DNA of 64,000 nucleotides from an uncultured bacterium (GTDB taxonomy: Bacteria > Cyanobacteriota > Vampirovibrionia > Gastranaerophilales > Gastranaerophilaceae): contig CANENE010000005.1 in NCBI GenBank assembly GCA_947428835.1, positions 1 to 64,000 on the forward strand. The letters are read 5' to 3'. The position numbers and the translations under genes were made by a program. Below, piece after piece: positions 16,494-26,390 of this stretch (position 1 is the stretch's first letter; every line of letters begins with the position of its first letter). Under the pieces are notes generated by a model. That model did not search any database. It was not told the origin of the DNA and saw only the letters and a program-made list of their open reading frames with translations.

Positions 16494-19400
16494 CTATTTC
16501 ATCAATTCGCCAACTGCTTTATATACAGCCATTCTATTTGCTGCATCTTTTTCTGCTTGGCTATAAAGAGCTTCTGCAGCTTCAGGGTTTGTTTTGAGCA
16601 GTGATTTATAACGGCCTTCGGATTTGATGAAGTCTTGATAGCTTCCTTTTGGATCTTTAGCATCCCAAGTAAACGGATTTTCATTTGCCGGGTTGTATCT
16701 GTATAGCGGGAAGTATCCTGCTTCAACGGCACGTTTTTGTTCTGTTTGGGTCTTGCTCATATCGATACCGTGTGCGATACAAGGAGCATAAGCAAATATG
16801 ATAGATGGACCATCATAGCTTTCAGCTTCTTGGAATGCTTTTAAGGTTTGCATTCTATCGGCACCTAATGCAACGGATGCTACATACACATAACCATAAG
16901 ACATAGACATTAAGCCCATATTTTTCTTATATGTAGGTTTGCCGCCTGTAGCAAATTTTGCAACAGCACCGGTTGGAGTCGACTTAGAAGCTTGACCGCC
17001 TGTGTTTGAATAAACTTCTGTATCAAGAACTAAGATATTTACGTTTTTGTTTTGAGCAAGAACGTGGTCGATACCGCCGTAGCCGATATCATTTGCCCAA
17101 CCGTCACCGCCTATAATCCAAATTGATTTATCTGTAAAGTAATCTTGAAGTTCTTTAACTTTCGCTAAATCAGGACACCCGCAATCTGCATATTTTGCAA
17201 GAACTTCTTTCACTTTATTTTGAGCACTCAAAGCTTCATCTGTTTTTGAATTTTCAAAGTGAGCCATAGCTTCGTTTAGCGCTTCTTTTAAGTCAGATGG
17301 AGTCTTATCATTTTCAAGAACTTTTTGAACATATTCTTTTAAAAGTTCTCTATTGGAGTCAACTGCCAGTCTCATACCAAAACCAAATTCAGCGTTATCT
17401 TCAAATAATGAATTAGCCCAAGCAGGACCGCGGCCTTCTTTTGTTTTTGTATATGGGATAGTTGGGAAAGTTCCCGAATAAATTGAAGAACATCCTGTAG
17501 CATTTGCAACGATTGCGTTTTCACCAAATAACTGTGAAACCAATTTAACATAAGGAGTTTCGCCACAACCTGCACAAGCGCCTGAAAATTCAAATAATGG
17601 TTTTCTAAGCATTGCGCCTTTGATTGTTTTTGTTGTATTTTTACCCATAACGTTATCAGGAAGTGCATCAAAGAATTTTTCATTAACGACTTCGCAAGCG
17701 TCAACTTCTTTTTCAATAGATGACCAGGTAAGTGCCGGTTTTTCAGGGTTTTTGTTAGCAGGACATTGGTCTAAGCAAACACCGCAACCTGTACAATCCT
17801 GACAATATACCTGAACTTTGAATTTTTCATCGGCTAAAGCCGGTTTAGCATCAATTGTATTGAATGATTCAGGAGCATTTGCTAAATCTTTTGATTCGAT
17901 TAATTTAGTTCTAATTGCAGCGTGAGGACAAGCAGAAGCACAAATACCGCATTGGATGCAGTTTTCACTGTTCCAATGAGGAACTCTTGGGGCGATTCCT
18001 CTTTTTTCTAAACATGCTGTTCCTGTCGGGATAACACCGTCGTTGCTCATAGCAGAAACAGGAATATCATCGCCTTTTTGTCTCATAGAAGGTTCAATGA
18101 TTTTCTTTGCAAATTCTGAAGCGTTTTCAGGCAACAATTGAACTTCATCTATGCATCCTGCAGCTTCAAGAGAAGCAGGAATAACAACTTCTTCTGTTGC
18201 ATTTACTGCTGCATCAATTAAAGCAAGGTTCATATTAACAACGTCATCGCCTTTTTTCTTAAAGGTCTTTTTGGTCATTTCTTTCATACCTTCAAGAGCT
18301 TGTTCAAAAGGAATAATTCCTGAAACTTTGAAGTAAGCTACCATCATAACGGTGTTTGCACCTTTACCTCTTAGCCCCGGTTGTTCTTTGATAAGTTTTT
18401 CAGCATCAACATTATAGAATTTGATTTTCTTATCAATGATTGTTTTTTGCATATCGCGGGTTAAGTGGTTGAAAGCTTCTTCTTTTGTATATGGTGAATT
18501 CAATAAGAATGTTCCGCCTTCTTTAATACCTTTTAAAAGGTCATATCTTCCGATATAAGCATGAGCTGAACATGATACAAAATCAGGAGCTGTAATTAAA
18601 TATGTTGATTTAATTTGTTCATCACCAAATCTTAAGTGTGAAACAGTTACACCGAATGATTTTTTAGAGTCATATGCAAAGTATGCTTGAGCATCTTTGT
18701 TTGTATATTGACCAATAATTTTAATTGAATTTTTATTGGCACCAACAGTACCGTCTGAACCCAAGCCCCAAAACATGCAGTTTGTAGTACCTTTTGGTTC
18801 TGTAACGATGTGTTCGTCTATTTTTAAAGATTTGTGTGTAACGTCATCTTCTATACCTACTGTAAATCCGTGGAAGCCATTGTTTGCAACGTGTTTATAG
18901 ATTGCAAGAACCATTGAAGGTGTAAATTCTTTAGAAGATAAACCATAACGGCCTCCGATTACTTTAATATCTTTGCCGGCCAGTGCTGCAACAACATCCA
19001 TAAATAATGGTTCACCGATTGAACCCGGTTCTTTTGTTCTATCTAATACCGCAATACGTTTAGTCGAAGCAGGAAGTGCTTCATTAAAGCGTTTAACATC
19101 AAATGGTCTGTATAATCTTACTTTAACTAAACCATATTTAGTGCCTCTTGTGGAGTTTAGGTATTCGATTGTTTCTTCGATAGTTTCGCAAGATGAACCA
19201 ATTGAAACAATAACGTCAGTTGCATCAGGTGCTCCGACGTAATCGAACGGATGATATTGTCTGCCTGTAATTTTAGCAACTTTATCCATATATTCTTGAA
19301 CAATATCAGGTACGGCATCATAGTATTTATTAACAGTTTCTCTGCCTTGGAAATATACGTCAGTATTTTGTGCGCCGACCTTACAAATTGGTTGTTCAGG

Positions 19401-20027
19401 TCTTAAAGCGCGATTTCTGAATTCTTCAATATATTTTGGTTCAACAAGACTCTTAATATCATCATAAGAAATTTCTTCAATTTTATGAATTTCATGGGAA
19501 GTTCTAAAACCATCAAAGAATTGCAAGAAAGGAACTTTTGCTTTATATGTGGAAAGGTGTGCAACAAGTGCCATATCCATTTCTTCTTGAACTGAATTAG
19601 CAGCAAGCATAGCATATCCTGTATTTCTGCAACCCATAACGTCTGTATGGTCACCAAAAATAGCAAGTGATTGAGCAGCTAGCGCACGAGCTGTTACATG
19701 GATAACGTGCGGCAGCATTTCACCTGCAACCTTGTGCATAACAGGAATCATAAGCAACAAACCTTGAGAAGCTGTATAAGTAGAGGTTAAAGAACCTGCT
19801 GCAAGTGAACCGTGAACAGCACCTGCTGCACCGGCTTCTGATTGCATTTCAGCAACTTTTACAGTTTTTCCCCAAATGTTTTTCTTGCCTTGAGATGCCC
19901 ATTCATCAACCCATTCACCCATTGTAGAAGATGGTGTGATAGGGTAGATTGCAGAAACTTCGCTTAGAGCATAGGCCACATGGGCTGCTGCATAATTACC
20001 GTCAACAGTAATTGTTTTTTTTGTCAT
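16494..20027 (-). CDS. nifJ: Pyruvate:ferredoxin (flavodoxin) oxidoreductase
   Basis: This oxygen-sensitive enzyme turns pyruvate and CoA into acetyl-CoA, CO2 and reduced ferredoxin. The single chain of 1177 residues is the homodimeric type: pyrimidine-binding domain at the N-terminus (YAAAHVAYALSEVSAIYPIT), domain II, a CoA-related domain, the gamma domain, and two [4Fe-4S] clusters (CIQCGICASACP and CQDCTGCGVCLDQCP, about residues 695-770). Next comes the TPP-binding part (GGDGWANDIGYGGIDH, LDTEVYSNTGGQ), with the further cluster cysteines CAGCGETPY. It heads the hydrogenase region and supplies reduced ferredoxin to the hydrogenases downstream and upstream. A strong AAAGGGAGAT site precedes the ATG. 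Confidence 0.98.
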   Translation of the reverse strand: MTKKTITVDGNYAAAHVAYALSEVSAIYPITPSSTMGEWVDEWASQGKKNIWGKTVKVAEMQSEAGAAGAVHGSLAAGSLTSTYTASQGLLLMIPVMHKVAGEMLPHVIHVTARALAAQSLAIFGDHTDVMGCRNTGYAMLAANSVQEEMDMALVAHLSTYKAKVPFLQFFDGFRTSHEIHKIEEISYDDIKSLVEPKYIEEFRNRALRPEQPICKVGAQNTDVYFQGRETVNKYYDAVPDIVQEYMDKVAKITGRQYHPFDYVGAPDATDVIVSIGSSCETIEETIEYLNSTRGTKYGLVKVRLYRPFDVKRFNEALPASTKRIAVLDRTKEPGSIGEPLFMDVVAALAGKDIKVIGGRYGLSSKEFTPSMVLAIYKHVANNGFHGFTVGIEDDVTHKSLKIDEHIVTEPKGTTNCMFWGLGSDGTVGANKNSIKIIGQYTNKDAQAYFAYDSKKSFGVTVSHLRFGDEQIKSTYLITAPDFVSCSAHAYIGRYDLLKGIKEGGTFLLNSPYTKEEAFNHLTRDMQKTIIDKKIKFYNVDAEKLIKEQPGLRGKGANTVMMVAYFKVSGIIPFEQALEGMKEMTKKTFKKKGDDVVNMNLALIDAAVNATEEVVIPASLEAAGCIDEVQLLPENASEFAKKIIEPSMRQKGDDIPVSAMSNDGVIPTGTACLEKRGIAPRVPHWNSENCIQCGICASACPHAAIRTKLIESKDLANAPESFNTIDAKPALADEKFKVQVYCQDCTGCGVCLDQCPANKNPEKPALTWSSIEKEVDACEVVNEKFFDALPDNVMGKNTTKTIKGAMLRKPLFEFSGACAGCGETPYVKLVSQLFGENAIVANATGCSSIYSGTFPTIPYTKTKEGRGPAWANSLFEDNAEFGFGMRLAVDSNRELLKEYVQKVLENDKTPSDLKEALNEAMAHFENSKTDEALSAQNKVKEVLAKYADCGCPDLAKVKELQDYFTDKSIWIIGGDGWANDIGYGGIDHVLAQNKNVNILVLDTEVYSNTGGQASKSTPTGAVAKFATGGKPTYKKNMGLMSMSYGYVYVASVALGADRMQTLKAFQEAESYDGPSIIFAYAPCIAHGIDMSKTQTEQKRAVEAGYFPLYRYNPANENPFTWDAKDPKGSYQDFIKSEGRYKSLLKTNPEAAEALYSQAEKDAANRMAVYKAVGELMK

Positions 20028-20070
20028 GTTTCATATCTCCCTTTTATTTACTTATAACTGATTGTATTAT

Positions 20071-21525
20071 TTAAATTTTTTCTATATCAGAACTTGTCTG
20101 AATACCTTCTTTTATTTTCTTTTGTGCAACTTTAGTGTTGTTTATGGTTGCATTTCCTGCAATACAGCCGCCTTCGCAGCACATAACTTCTATTAAATTG
20201 CACCCTTCTTCACAAGTGCCACAGGTTGCATATTGCTTTAATTGTTTAATTGAATCTTTGTTTAAGCCATTAATAACTAAAGGCTTTACAGCATCTTCAT
20301 TTTGAAGAGCTTTTTTAACAGCTCCCGCAACTCCGCCTGAGACACCAAAGTTTCTTGCTTGTTTTGAACTTTCTTTTTCATATTGAGTCTCATCCATCTC
20401 TGAAACTTCTATTTTTTTAGCAACAAAAAGTGCACCAAGCTCTTCAAAGCTCATTACATAATCAACATTTTCATTTTCAAAACCTTCTGCACGCTTTGCT
20501 ACACAAGGTCCTACAAATACTGTCACAGCATCCGGCATTTGTTTTTTTATAATTTCTGCTGTGTAGTATAGAGGTGTTTTAGTGTCTGAAACAAAAGGTT
20601 TAATTTCATTGAGGTGTTTTTTGACCAGCTGAATGTAGCCTGCGCAGCAAGAAGTTGTCATAAATTTTTTGCCGGCTTCCATTCGCTCAATAAATTCTTT
20701 TGCTTCATTAGCTGTTGTAATATCTGCACCTTGCGCAACTTCATAAACATCAAAAAAACCTGCCTTCAATATAGCAGATTTCATTTGATACAAATTACCT
20801 CTGAATTGTCCTAAAATAGCAGGAGCAATCATTGCAACCACTTTTTTACCTTGTTTCATAGCCTTTAAAATATCAATTATCTGGCTTTTTTCATGAACTG
20901 CTCCAAAAGGACAAGCAGAGATGCATTTGCCGCAGCTTATACATTTATCAAAGTCAATTTTAGCAAGTCCTGTTTCATCTTTTTTCATAGCTCCTACAGG
21001 ACAAGCTTCTTCACAAGGAACTGTTAATTTAACAATTGCATGATACGGGCAGGCTTTAATACACATGCCGCATTTTTTACATTTTTCGTTATCAATTTTA
21101 GAATGGCCGTCTTTAACTTCAATTGCGCCAAATTTACAAGTTTTTTCGCAAGGTCTTGCAACACATCCTTTACAAAGGTCTGTAACATAGATTGTGTTTG
21201 GAACACAGCCCTTGCAAGCCTGTTGCACAACGGTTAGATTTTTGCCGCTGATTTCTTCTCTGTCTTGGGCGCCTTTAGCATATGTTGAAAGTGAAATTCT
21301 TTCATCATCTTCTTCAAGAGGGAAGCCTAAATCCGCTATAATTCTATTTTTAAGAATAGCTCTTTCTTTATAAATGCAGCATCTATAGGGAATTTCAGAA
21401 CCTACAGGGCGCATATCATAAGGGATTAATCTTGTGTTTTCGGGGAAATTATCGGACAAGTATGCTTCAATAAGTTTTGTCATTGTTTCTTTTTTAATAT
21501 CGATATATTGGCTGTTATTGTTCAA
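20071..21525 (-). CDS. Monomeric [FeFe] hydrogenase, group B type
   Basis: The 484-residue enzyme interconverts protons, electrons and H2, probably with ferredoxin. The N-terminal half carries many cysteines: ACKGCVPN, CKGCVARPCEKTC, CKKCGMCIKACP and CISCGKCISACPFGAV, i.e. several [4Fe-4S] clusters. The H-cluster motifs are TSCCAGY (L1), GPCVAKRAE (L2) and EVMCCEGGC (L3). L1 and L2 differ from the group A forms TSCCPAW and MPCTAKK found in the gene at 24613-26367, which puts this enzyme in the group B lineage known from anaerobic Bacteroidetes and clostridia. The start is TTG (21523-21525) with AGGAGAG five bases upstream. It lies 43 bases upstream of nifJ, suggesting cotranscription and direct coupling to pyruvate oxidation. 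Confidence 0.88.
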   Translation of the reverse strand: MNNNSQYIDIKKETMTKLIEAYLSDNFPENTRLIPYDMRPVGSEIPYRCCIYKERAILKNRIIADLGFPLEEDDERISLSTYAKGAQDREEISGKNLTVVQQACKGCVPNTIYVTDLCKGCVARPCEKTCKFGAIEVKDGHSKIDNEKCKKCGMCIKACPYHAIVKLTVPCEEACPVGAMKKDETGLAKIDFDKCISCGKCISACPFGAVHEKSQIIDILKAMKQGKKVVAMIAPAILGQFRGNLYQMKSAILKAGFFDVYEVAQGADITTANEAKEFIERMEAGKKFMTTSCCAGYIQLVKKHLNEIKPFVSDTKTPLYYTAEIIKKQMPDAVTVFVGPCVAKRAEGFENENVDYVMSFEELGALFVAKKIEVSEMDETQYEKESSKQARNFGVSGGVAGAVKKALQNEDAVKPLVINGLNKDSIKQLKQYATCGTCEEGCNLIEVMCCEGGCIAGNATINNTKVAQKKIKEGIQTSSDIEKI

Positions 21526-21630
21526 TTAATCTCTCCTAAATCCTCTATTATTCTTAACAGTAATGTAGCACAAGCATAATTATTTAACAACAATAATGCC
21601 CCTTTGAAATATTAAGATTTTCTAAATTTT

Positions 21631-22818
21631 TCAGTAAAAAATTTCAAGTGAACGACTTAAAATTCCATTGATATGAGCAATTAAAATTCCATAGTTTATA
21701 ATAGACACATTCTTTTCTTTTGCCTTTTCAATTCTTATTTTCATTTCCTTTTCGTTTAGCATACAGCCGCCACAGTGGATTATTAAATCATATTTTTCAA
21801 TATTTTGGCTAAATTCGCCTCCTGATGAAAATTCAAAATTAAAGGTTTTATTTGTATGCTTTTGAATCCAATTCGGGATTTTGACGGATCCTATGTCATT
21901 GCATTGTCTGTGGTGTGTACAGCCTTCTGAAATCAATATATTTGCGCCATTTTGAAGATCGGATAGTTTTTCAATTCCTTTTATTAAGGTTTCTAATTCC
22001 CCTTTATATCTTGCAAAAAGAATTGAAAAAGACGTCAAAAAGATGTCACTATCTACAATATCTTTTATTTTATTAAAAACCTGCGAATCGGTTATAACAA
22101 GCTTAGGTTTAGTTTTGAGATTATTTAGTATTTGCTTTAATTGCTCAGGTTGAACACATATAACTGAATTGTGATTTTCAAGAAGCTCTTTTAAAACCAT
22201 CTGTTGCGGCAAAATAAGCCTTCCTTTAGGGGCAGATTCATCAATTGGAATAACAAGAATAATTGTATCATCAGAGCTTATTTTATCAGTTATAATTGGT
22301 TTATTTTTTTCTTTTTTGATTTTTTCAATTAATTTGCCTGTCATTTCTTTTAAAGATGAAATATTTGTTTTATCTACAGCGCTTACTATAATTTCATTTT
22401 CTTTAAGCGATAGAGCTTCTTTCGACAAATCAGACTTATTATAGGCGACAATATAGGGGATGTTTTTGGTTTTTAGTTTTTCAATAATTTCAATATCTTT
22501 TTTATTTATGCCTTTTAAACTATCTATAACTACAATTGCAATGTCTGTTTTATCTAAAATTTCATTTGTTTTGGCTTGTCTTAAAATACCAAGCTCGCTT
22601 TCATCATCAAGTCCTGCTGTATCTATTGCAACAACCGGACCATAGGGAACAAGCTCCATAGTTTTTTTGACAGGATCTGTTGTTGTTCCTTTTTTTGATG
22701 AAACAATAGAGACATTTTGTCCTAAAAATGCATTTATAAGGCTTGATTTACCTGCATTCACACAGCCAAAAAAAGCTATATGAAATCTGTTTGCAATTGG
22801 AGTTTGTGATAAATTCAT
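21631..22818 (-). CDS. hydF: [FeFe] hydrogenase maturation GTPase HydF
   Basis: HydF is the scaffold that carries the 2Fe precursor of the H-cluster and delivers it to apo-hydrogenase. The 395-residue protein begins with a GTPase domain: Walker A GCVNAGKS (residues 18-25), the switch region KKGTTTDP, DTAGLDD and YNKSD. The C-terminal cluster domain has the expected C-T-H followed about 45-50 residues later by H-C-G-G-C. I take the ATG at 22816-22818, two bases after the hydG stop, rather than an upstream TTG within hydG. It is translated as a pair with hydG and lies upstream of the group B hydrogenase. Confidence 0.96.
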   Translation of the reverse strand: MNLSQTPIANRFHIAFFGCVNAGKSSLINAFLGQNVSIVSSKKGTTTDPVKKTMELVPYGPVVAIDTAGLDDESELGILRQAKTNEILDKTDIAIVVIDSLKGINKKDIEIIEKLKTKNIPYIVAYNKSDLSKEALSLKENEIIVSAVDKTNISSLKEMTGKLIEKIKKEKNKPIITDKISSDDTIILVIPIDESAPKGRLILPQQMVLKELLENHNSVICVQPEQLKQILNNLKTKPKLVITDSQVFNKIKDIVDSDIFLTSFSILFARYKGELETLIKGIEKLSDLQNGANILISEGCTHHRQCNDIGSVKIPNWIQKHTNKTFNFEFSSGGEFSQNIEKYDLIIHCGGCMLNEKEMKIRIEKAKEKNVSIINYGILIAHINGILSRSLEIFY

Positions 22819-22819
22819 A

Positions 22820-24259
22820 TTAAAACCTGAAATCTCTTTCTCCCTGATCAATTTTTGTAAGATTATTCTTTAAGGTTTCTTTTAATGCTTCGTTTTTCAA
22901 ATTTTCAAGGTAATTTTTAATTAAAGCTTCGCCTGTTTTTTTAGTATCAGCACTTGCATAGTCTTCAAGAAATTCTTTCAAGGTAATAATAGCATTAGGA
23001 GCACAGCAGTTTTGAATTTGTCCTGTTTTACAAAGTTTCATAAATCTATCGCCCGTTCTACCTTCTCTATAGCAGGCTGTACAGAAAGATGGGATAAATC
23101 CAAGTTTCATCAGCCAATTAACTACCTCATCAAGGCTTCTTTGGTCAGATACATCAAATTGCTCTGTATCAGTGGGGCGCTCGGTTTGGCTATAGCCTCC
23201 GACACTTGTTCTTGATGCGCCTGAAATCTGTGTTACACCAAGCTCTAATAGTTCGCGCCTAATTTGTTCAGATTCTCTTGTTGAAATAATTAGCCCCGTA
23301 TATGGAACAGAAATTCTAATTAGGGCAGTGAGTTTTTTAAATATGGTATCATCAATGCCGTTATCAAAGGCATTTGGGTCAATATCGTCGGCCTTTTTAA
23401 TTCTAGGGACAGAAATTGTATGAGGCCCTATGCCAAAAACACTTTCTAAATGCTCAGCGTGCATTAAAAGACCTGCAAGTTCATATTTGTATCTTTCAAG
23501 ACCAAATAAAACTCCTAAACCAACATCATCAATTCCGGCTTCAAGGGCTCTGTCCATAGCTTCTGTATGATAAGCATAATTGTGCTTTGGACCTGACGGA
23601 TGAAGTTTTTCATAAGCTTCCTTATGATAAGTTTCTTGAAACAAGATATAAGTTCCAATTCCTGCTTCTTTTAGCTTTTTATAGTTTTCAACGGTAGTTG
23701 CTGCGATATTAACATTTACCCTTCTTATGGCGCCATTTTTATGTTTAATTGAATAAATAGTTTTGATGCTGTCTAAAATATATTCGATGGGGTTATTTTT
23801 AGGGTCTTCTCCTGATTCTATTGCAAGGCGCTTATGCCCCATATCCTGAAGAGCAATAACCTCTTTTTTAATTTCGTCTTGCGAAAGTTTCTTTCTTGGA
23901 ATGTGCTTATTTTGCATATGATAGGGGCAATATATACAACAATTTGTACAATAATTTGAAAGATACAAAGGCGCAAAAATTACAATTCTGTTTCCATAAA
24001 ATGCCTGTTTTATTTCACGCGCAAGATTGAAGATTTTATTCCAAACGGTTTCATCAACGCAAGCAAGCAAAAGACTTGCACTTCTATGAGATAAACCTTT
24101 TGCATGGGTTTCATTGCCTATTTTATATGGCTTTGCTTCATCTATAATTTTATTGATGAGTTCAAGGTTATTTTTATTCTCTTCGGCCCATTTTAAGCTT
24201 TCAAGAATTTCTTCGTGGTTAATAAATTCAGATGCTGTTTTAGAACTTTTATTGTACAT
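22820..24259 (-). CDS. hydG: [FeFe] hydrogenase maturation radical SAM tyrosine lyase HydG
   Basis: HydG cleaves tyrosine to p-cresol, CO and cyanide to make the Fe(CO)(CN) synthon of the H-cluster. The 479-residue protein has the radical-SAM cluster motif CTNCCIYCPY (C-x3-C-x2-C) at about residue 108. It also has the HydG-specific C-terminal cluster segment with CTACYREGRTGDRFMKLC and the downstream CC of QNCC (about 408-435). The C-terminal cluster distinguishes it from ThiH and HydE. hydE, the third maturase, is not in the window. It starts just after the terminator of the ferredoxin gene and so has its own promoter. Confidence 0.96.
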   Translation of the reverse strand: MYNKSSKTASEFINHEEILESLKWAEENKNNLELINKIIDEAKPYKIGNETHAKGLSHRSASLLLACVDETVWNKIFNLAREIKQAFYGNRIVIFAPLYLSNYCTNCCIYCPYHMQNKHIPRKKLSQDEIKKEVIALQDMGHKRLAIESGEDPKNNPIEYILDSIKTIYSIKHKNGAIRRVNVNIAATTVENYKKLKEAGIGTYILFQETYHKEAYEKLHPSGPKHNYAYHTEAMDRALEAGIDDVGLGVLFGLERYKYELAGLLMHAEHLESVFGIGPHTISVPRIKKADDIDPNAFDNGIDDTIFKKLTALIRISVPYTGLIISTRESEQIRRELLELGVTQISGASRTSVGGYSQTERPTDTEQFDVSDQRSLDEVVNWLMKLGFIPSFCTACYREGRTGDRFMKLCKTGQIQNCCAPNAIITLKEFLEDYASADTKKTGEALIKNYLENLKNEALKETLKNNLTKIDQGERDFRF

Positions 24260-24290
24260 TTTTGGCCTTTTTTACAAATTTTTAAGATGT

Positions 24291-24344
24291 AAAAAATCGT
24301 GCCTTTTATACTTTAGGTAAGTATGAATTTCAGGCACGATTTTT
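24291..24344 (-). terminator. Terminator after the small ferredoxin gene
   Basis: A long hairpin: AAAAATCGTGCC pairs with GGCACGATTTTT, with an inner stem ATACTT/AAGTAT, and a T-run follows on the minus strand. It ends the hydC-hydB-hydA-ferredoxin message before hydG. Confidence 0.88.
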
Positions 24345-24354
24345 AAATTAGTAA

Positions 24355-24531
24355 TTATTCAACGATAATTGCGCTAACAGGGCAGCTTGCAGCAGCTTCT
24401 TTTACGCCATCAACATTAGCATCAACTGCAGCTTCATTTACAACGGCTTTATCTTCAATTGAAAATACGGCATCGCACATTGCTTCGCAAGCACCGCATC
24501 CTACACAAGAATCTTCAATAGTAACTTTCAT
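24355..24531 (-). CDS. Small 4Fe-4S ferredoxin
   Basis: This 58-residue ferredoxin starts at the ATG at 24529-24531, which has AAAGGAG eight bases upstream; a longer reading frame would swallow that ribosome site. One full cluster motif, CVGCGACEAMC, and a distant C-P at SCPVSA give four cysteines, so it carries a single [4Fe-4S] cluster, like the monocluster ferredoxins of Thermotoga and Desulfovibrio. The protein is very acidic. It lies 81 bases after hydA and is a natural carrier between pyruvate oxidoreductase and the hydrogenases. Confidence 0.93.
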   Translation of the reverse strand: MKVTIEDSCVGCGACEAMCDAVFSIEDKAVVNEAAVDANVDGVKEAAASCPVSAIIVE

Positions 24532-24612
24532 TTTGTTCTCCTTTAATAATTTTTTTTTCAACTCTTATATTGTATGTTAAACAAAAAATAAAACCAACCG
24601 TTAAAAACAAAA

Positions 24613-26367
24613 TTATTTTGAAAAATCTGTATAAGAACCTGTTTTTTTATTTGAAAAAGTTGTGTGTAAAAGTTTGTGTGCAAGTTCAGACCCCGGTTTT
24701 TCAAGATATTTTTCATAAAGCTTTATAATATCAGGGTTTTGATGGGAATTTCTGATAGGCAAAGCTTCATCTTCTTTGTATAATCCGATTGAACGTTTGA
24801 CTTTGGTTTGAGAATCCTTACAACCGCTTGGCTGTCCGCCGCCATTTATGCAGCCGCCCGGGCATGCCATAACTTCAAGCATCTGAAAATCTGCAGTTCC
24901 TTTTATTACTTCTTGAACAGCTTTTTCTGCTTCAACAAGAGTGGAAACTACTCTGATTTTAACTTTTTTGCCTTTGATATCAATTTGAGCTTCTTTAGAA
25001 CGGGAATGCTCATCGACCCCTCTTAGAGCAACTATATTGATATCGTCCAGGTTTTCGCCTGTAATCATATTATAAGCGGTTCTAACTGCGGCTTCTGCAA
25101 CACCTCCTGAAGCGCCAAAGATTGTACCGCCACCGGAGTATGTTCCAAACGGAGAATCTGCTTCAATTTCTTCAAGTTTGTCGAAATCAATTCCCTGGCT
25201 TTGGATTAATTTTGCAAATTCATAGGTGGTTAAAACATAATCAGTTTGACCCAACAATTCGTCTCTATTTGCTTCATATTTTTTAGCTGTACAAGGCATA
25301 ACAGAAACCACTCTTATGTTTTCTTTAGTATAGCCTTCATATTCTTTAGGAAGAATTCTTTTCATAACGGCAGAAAGCATACCTTGAGGCGATTTAGCAC
25401 TGGATAAGTGATTTAGCATATCAGGATGCTTCAATTCCATATATCTAACCCAGGCAGGACAGCAAGAAGTAAATAAAGGAAGGTTTTCGCCTTTTGATAC
25501 TCTTTCAACAAATTCGTGTGCTTCTTCCATAATTGTTAGGTCTGCTGAAAAATTTGTATCAAAAACAAGATTAAAGCCTATTTTTTTGGCTGCCGCATAA
25601 ATCTTTTTGATTGAATTATCACCGGGTTTTAAGCCAAACATCTCGCCAAGAGCCACACGAACAGATGGCGCTATTTGAATAACGGTTTTGATATTATAAT
25701 CACAAAGAGCATCCATAACCTCTGATATATTTGGTTTAACAGTCAGTGCTCCGGTCGGGCAGACGCTCACACATTGCCCGCAATTTACACAGTCAACTTC
25801 TGCCAAATTATATCCTGCCATAGGCTGAATCTGGGTGTCTGCTCCTCTTTTAGAAAAACCCAAAACGCCAATTCCTTGAAATTCACTGCAAGCTCTAATA
25901 CAAGCCCCGCACAGGATGCATTTGCTCATATCTCTTGAAATGGAAAGACTTGAATTATCGATTTTAGGAAAATCTTCTTCTTTGATTTTTTCGTATCTGA
26001 TTTCTGTTATTCCGTATTCAAGAGCGAATTTTTGCAAATCACAGCTTCCTGATTTAGTACACAAAGTACATTCCCTGTTGTGTCTTGCTAAAAGCAGTTC
26101 TATAACATTTTTTCTGATTTTTCTGATTTCGGTTGTATTGGTTCTAATTTGCATCCCTTCTTTAGGTGGAAGCGTGCAGGCAGCTTGAATACCTCGGCCG
26201 ACTTGTTCTACAACACACATTCTACAAGCACCATAGAATGTTAAATCTGGGCGATAACATAAGGTTGGAATATTAATCCCGGCGTGCCTTGCAACTTCAA
26301 GAACATTTTTTTCATCTGTAAATCCAACTTCTGTGTCGTTTATAAAAAGAGTTTTTTTATCTGTCAT
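24613..26367 (-). CDS. hydA: [FeFe] hydrogenase catalytic subunit of a trimeric HydABC enzyme
   Basis: This is the H2-forming subunit of an NAD(H)/ferredoxin-linked, probably electron-bifurcating hydrogenase. The 584 residues run in order through a [2Fe-2S] domain (CYRPDLTFYGACRMC), the His-ligated cluster (HNRECTLCTKSGSC), two [4Fe-4S] clusters (CILCGACIRAC, CVNCGQCVSVCP) and the H-domain with TSCCPAW, MPCTAKK and EVMACPGGC. The C-terminal tail (NPDIIKLYEKYL) is the fused small subunit. All H-cluster ligands and the proton-channel Cys are present, so it is group A (A3 type by context). It follows hydB by 23 bases. Confidence 0.96.
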   Translation of the reverse strand: MTDKKTLFINDTEVGFTDEKNVLEVARHAGINIPTLCYRPDLTFYGACRMCVVEQVGRGIQAACTLPPKEGMQIRTNTTEIRKIRKNVIELLLARHNRECTLCTKSGSCDLQKFALEYGITEIRYEKIKEEDFPKIDNSSLSISRDMSKCILCGACIRACSEFQGIGVLGFSKRGADTQIQPMAGYNLAEVDCVNCGQCVSVCPTGALTVKPNISEVMDALCDYNIKTVIQIAPSVRVALGEMFGLKPGDNSIKKIYAAAKKIGFNLVFDTNFSADLTIMEEAHEFVERVSKGENLPLFTSCCPAWVRYMELKHPDMLNHLSSAKSPQGMLSAVMKRILPKEYEGYTKENIRVVSVMPCTAKKYEANRDELLGQTDYVLTTYEFAKLIQSQGIDFDKLEEIEADSPFGTYSGGGTIFGASGGVAEAAVRTAYNMITGENLDDINIVALRGVDEHSRSKEAQIDIKGKKVKIRVVSTLVEAEKAVQEVIKGTADFQMLEVMACPGGCINGGGQPSGCKDSQTKVKRSIGLYKEDEALPIRNSHQNPDIIKLYEKYLEKPGSELAHKLLHTTFSNKKTGSYTDFSK

Positions 26368-26390
26368 TTTATATAAATCCTTTAACTGTT

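Noticed and set aside
22820-24259. HydG considered as HydE or ThiH
   Set aside because: The C-terminal CTAC...CC cluster segment is diagnostic for HydG; HydE lacks it and is shorter.
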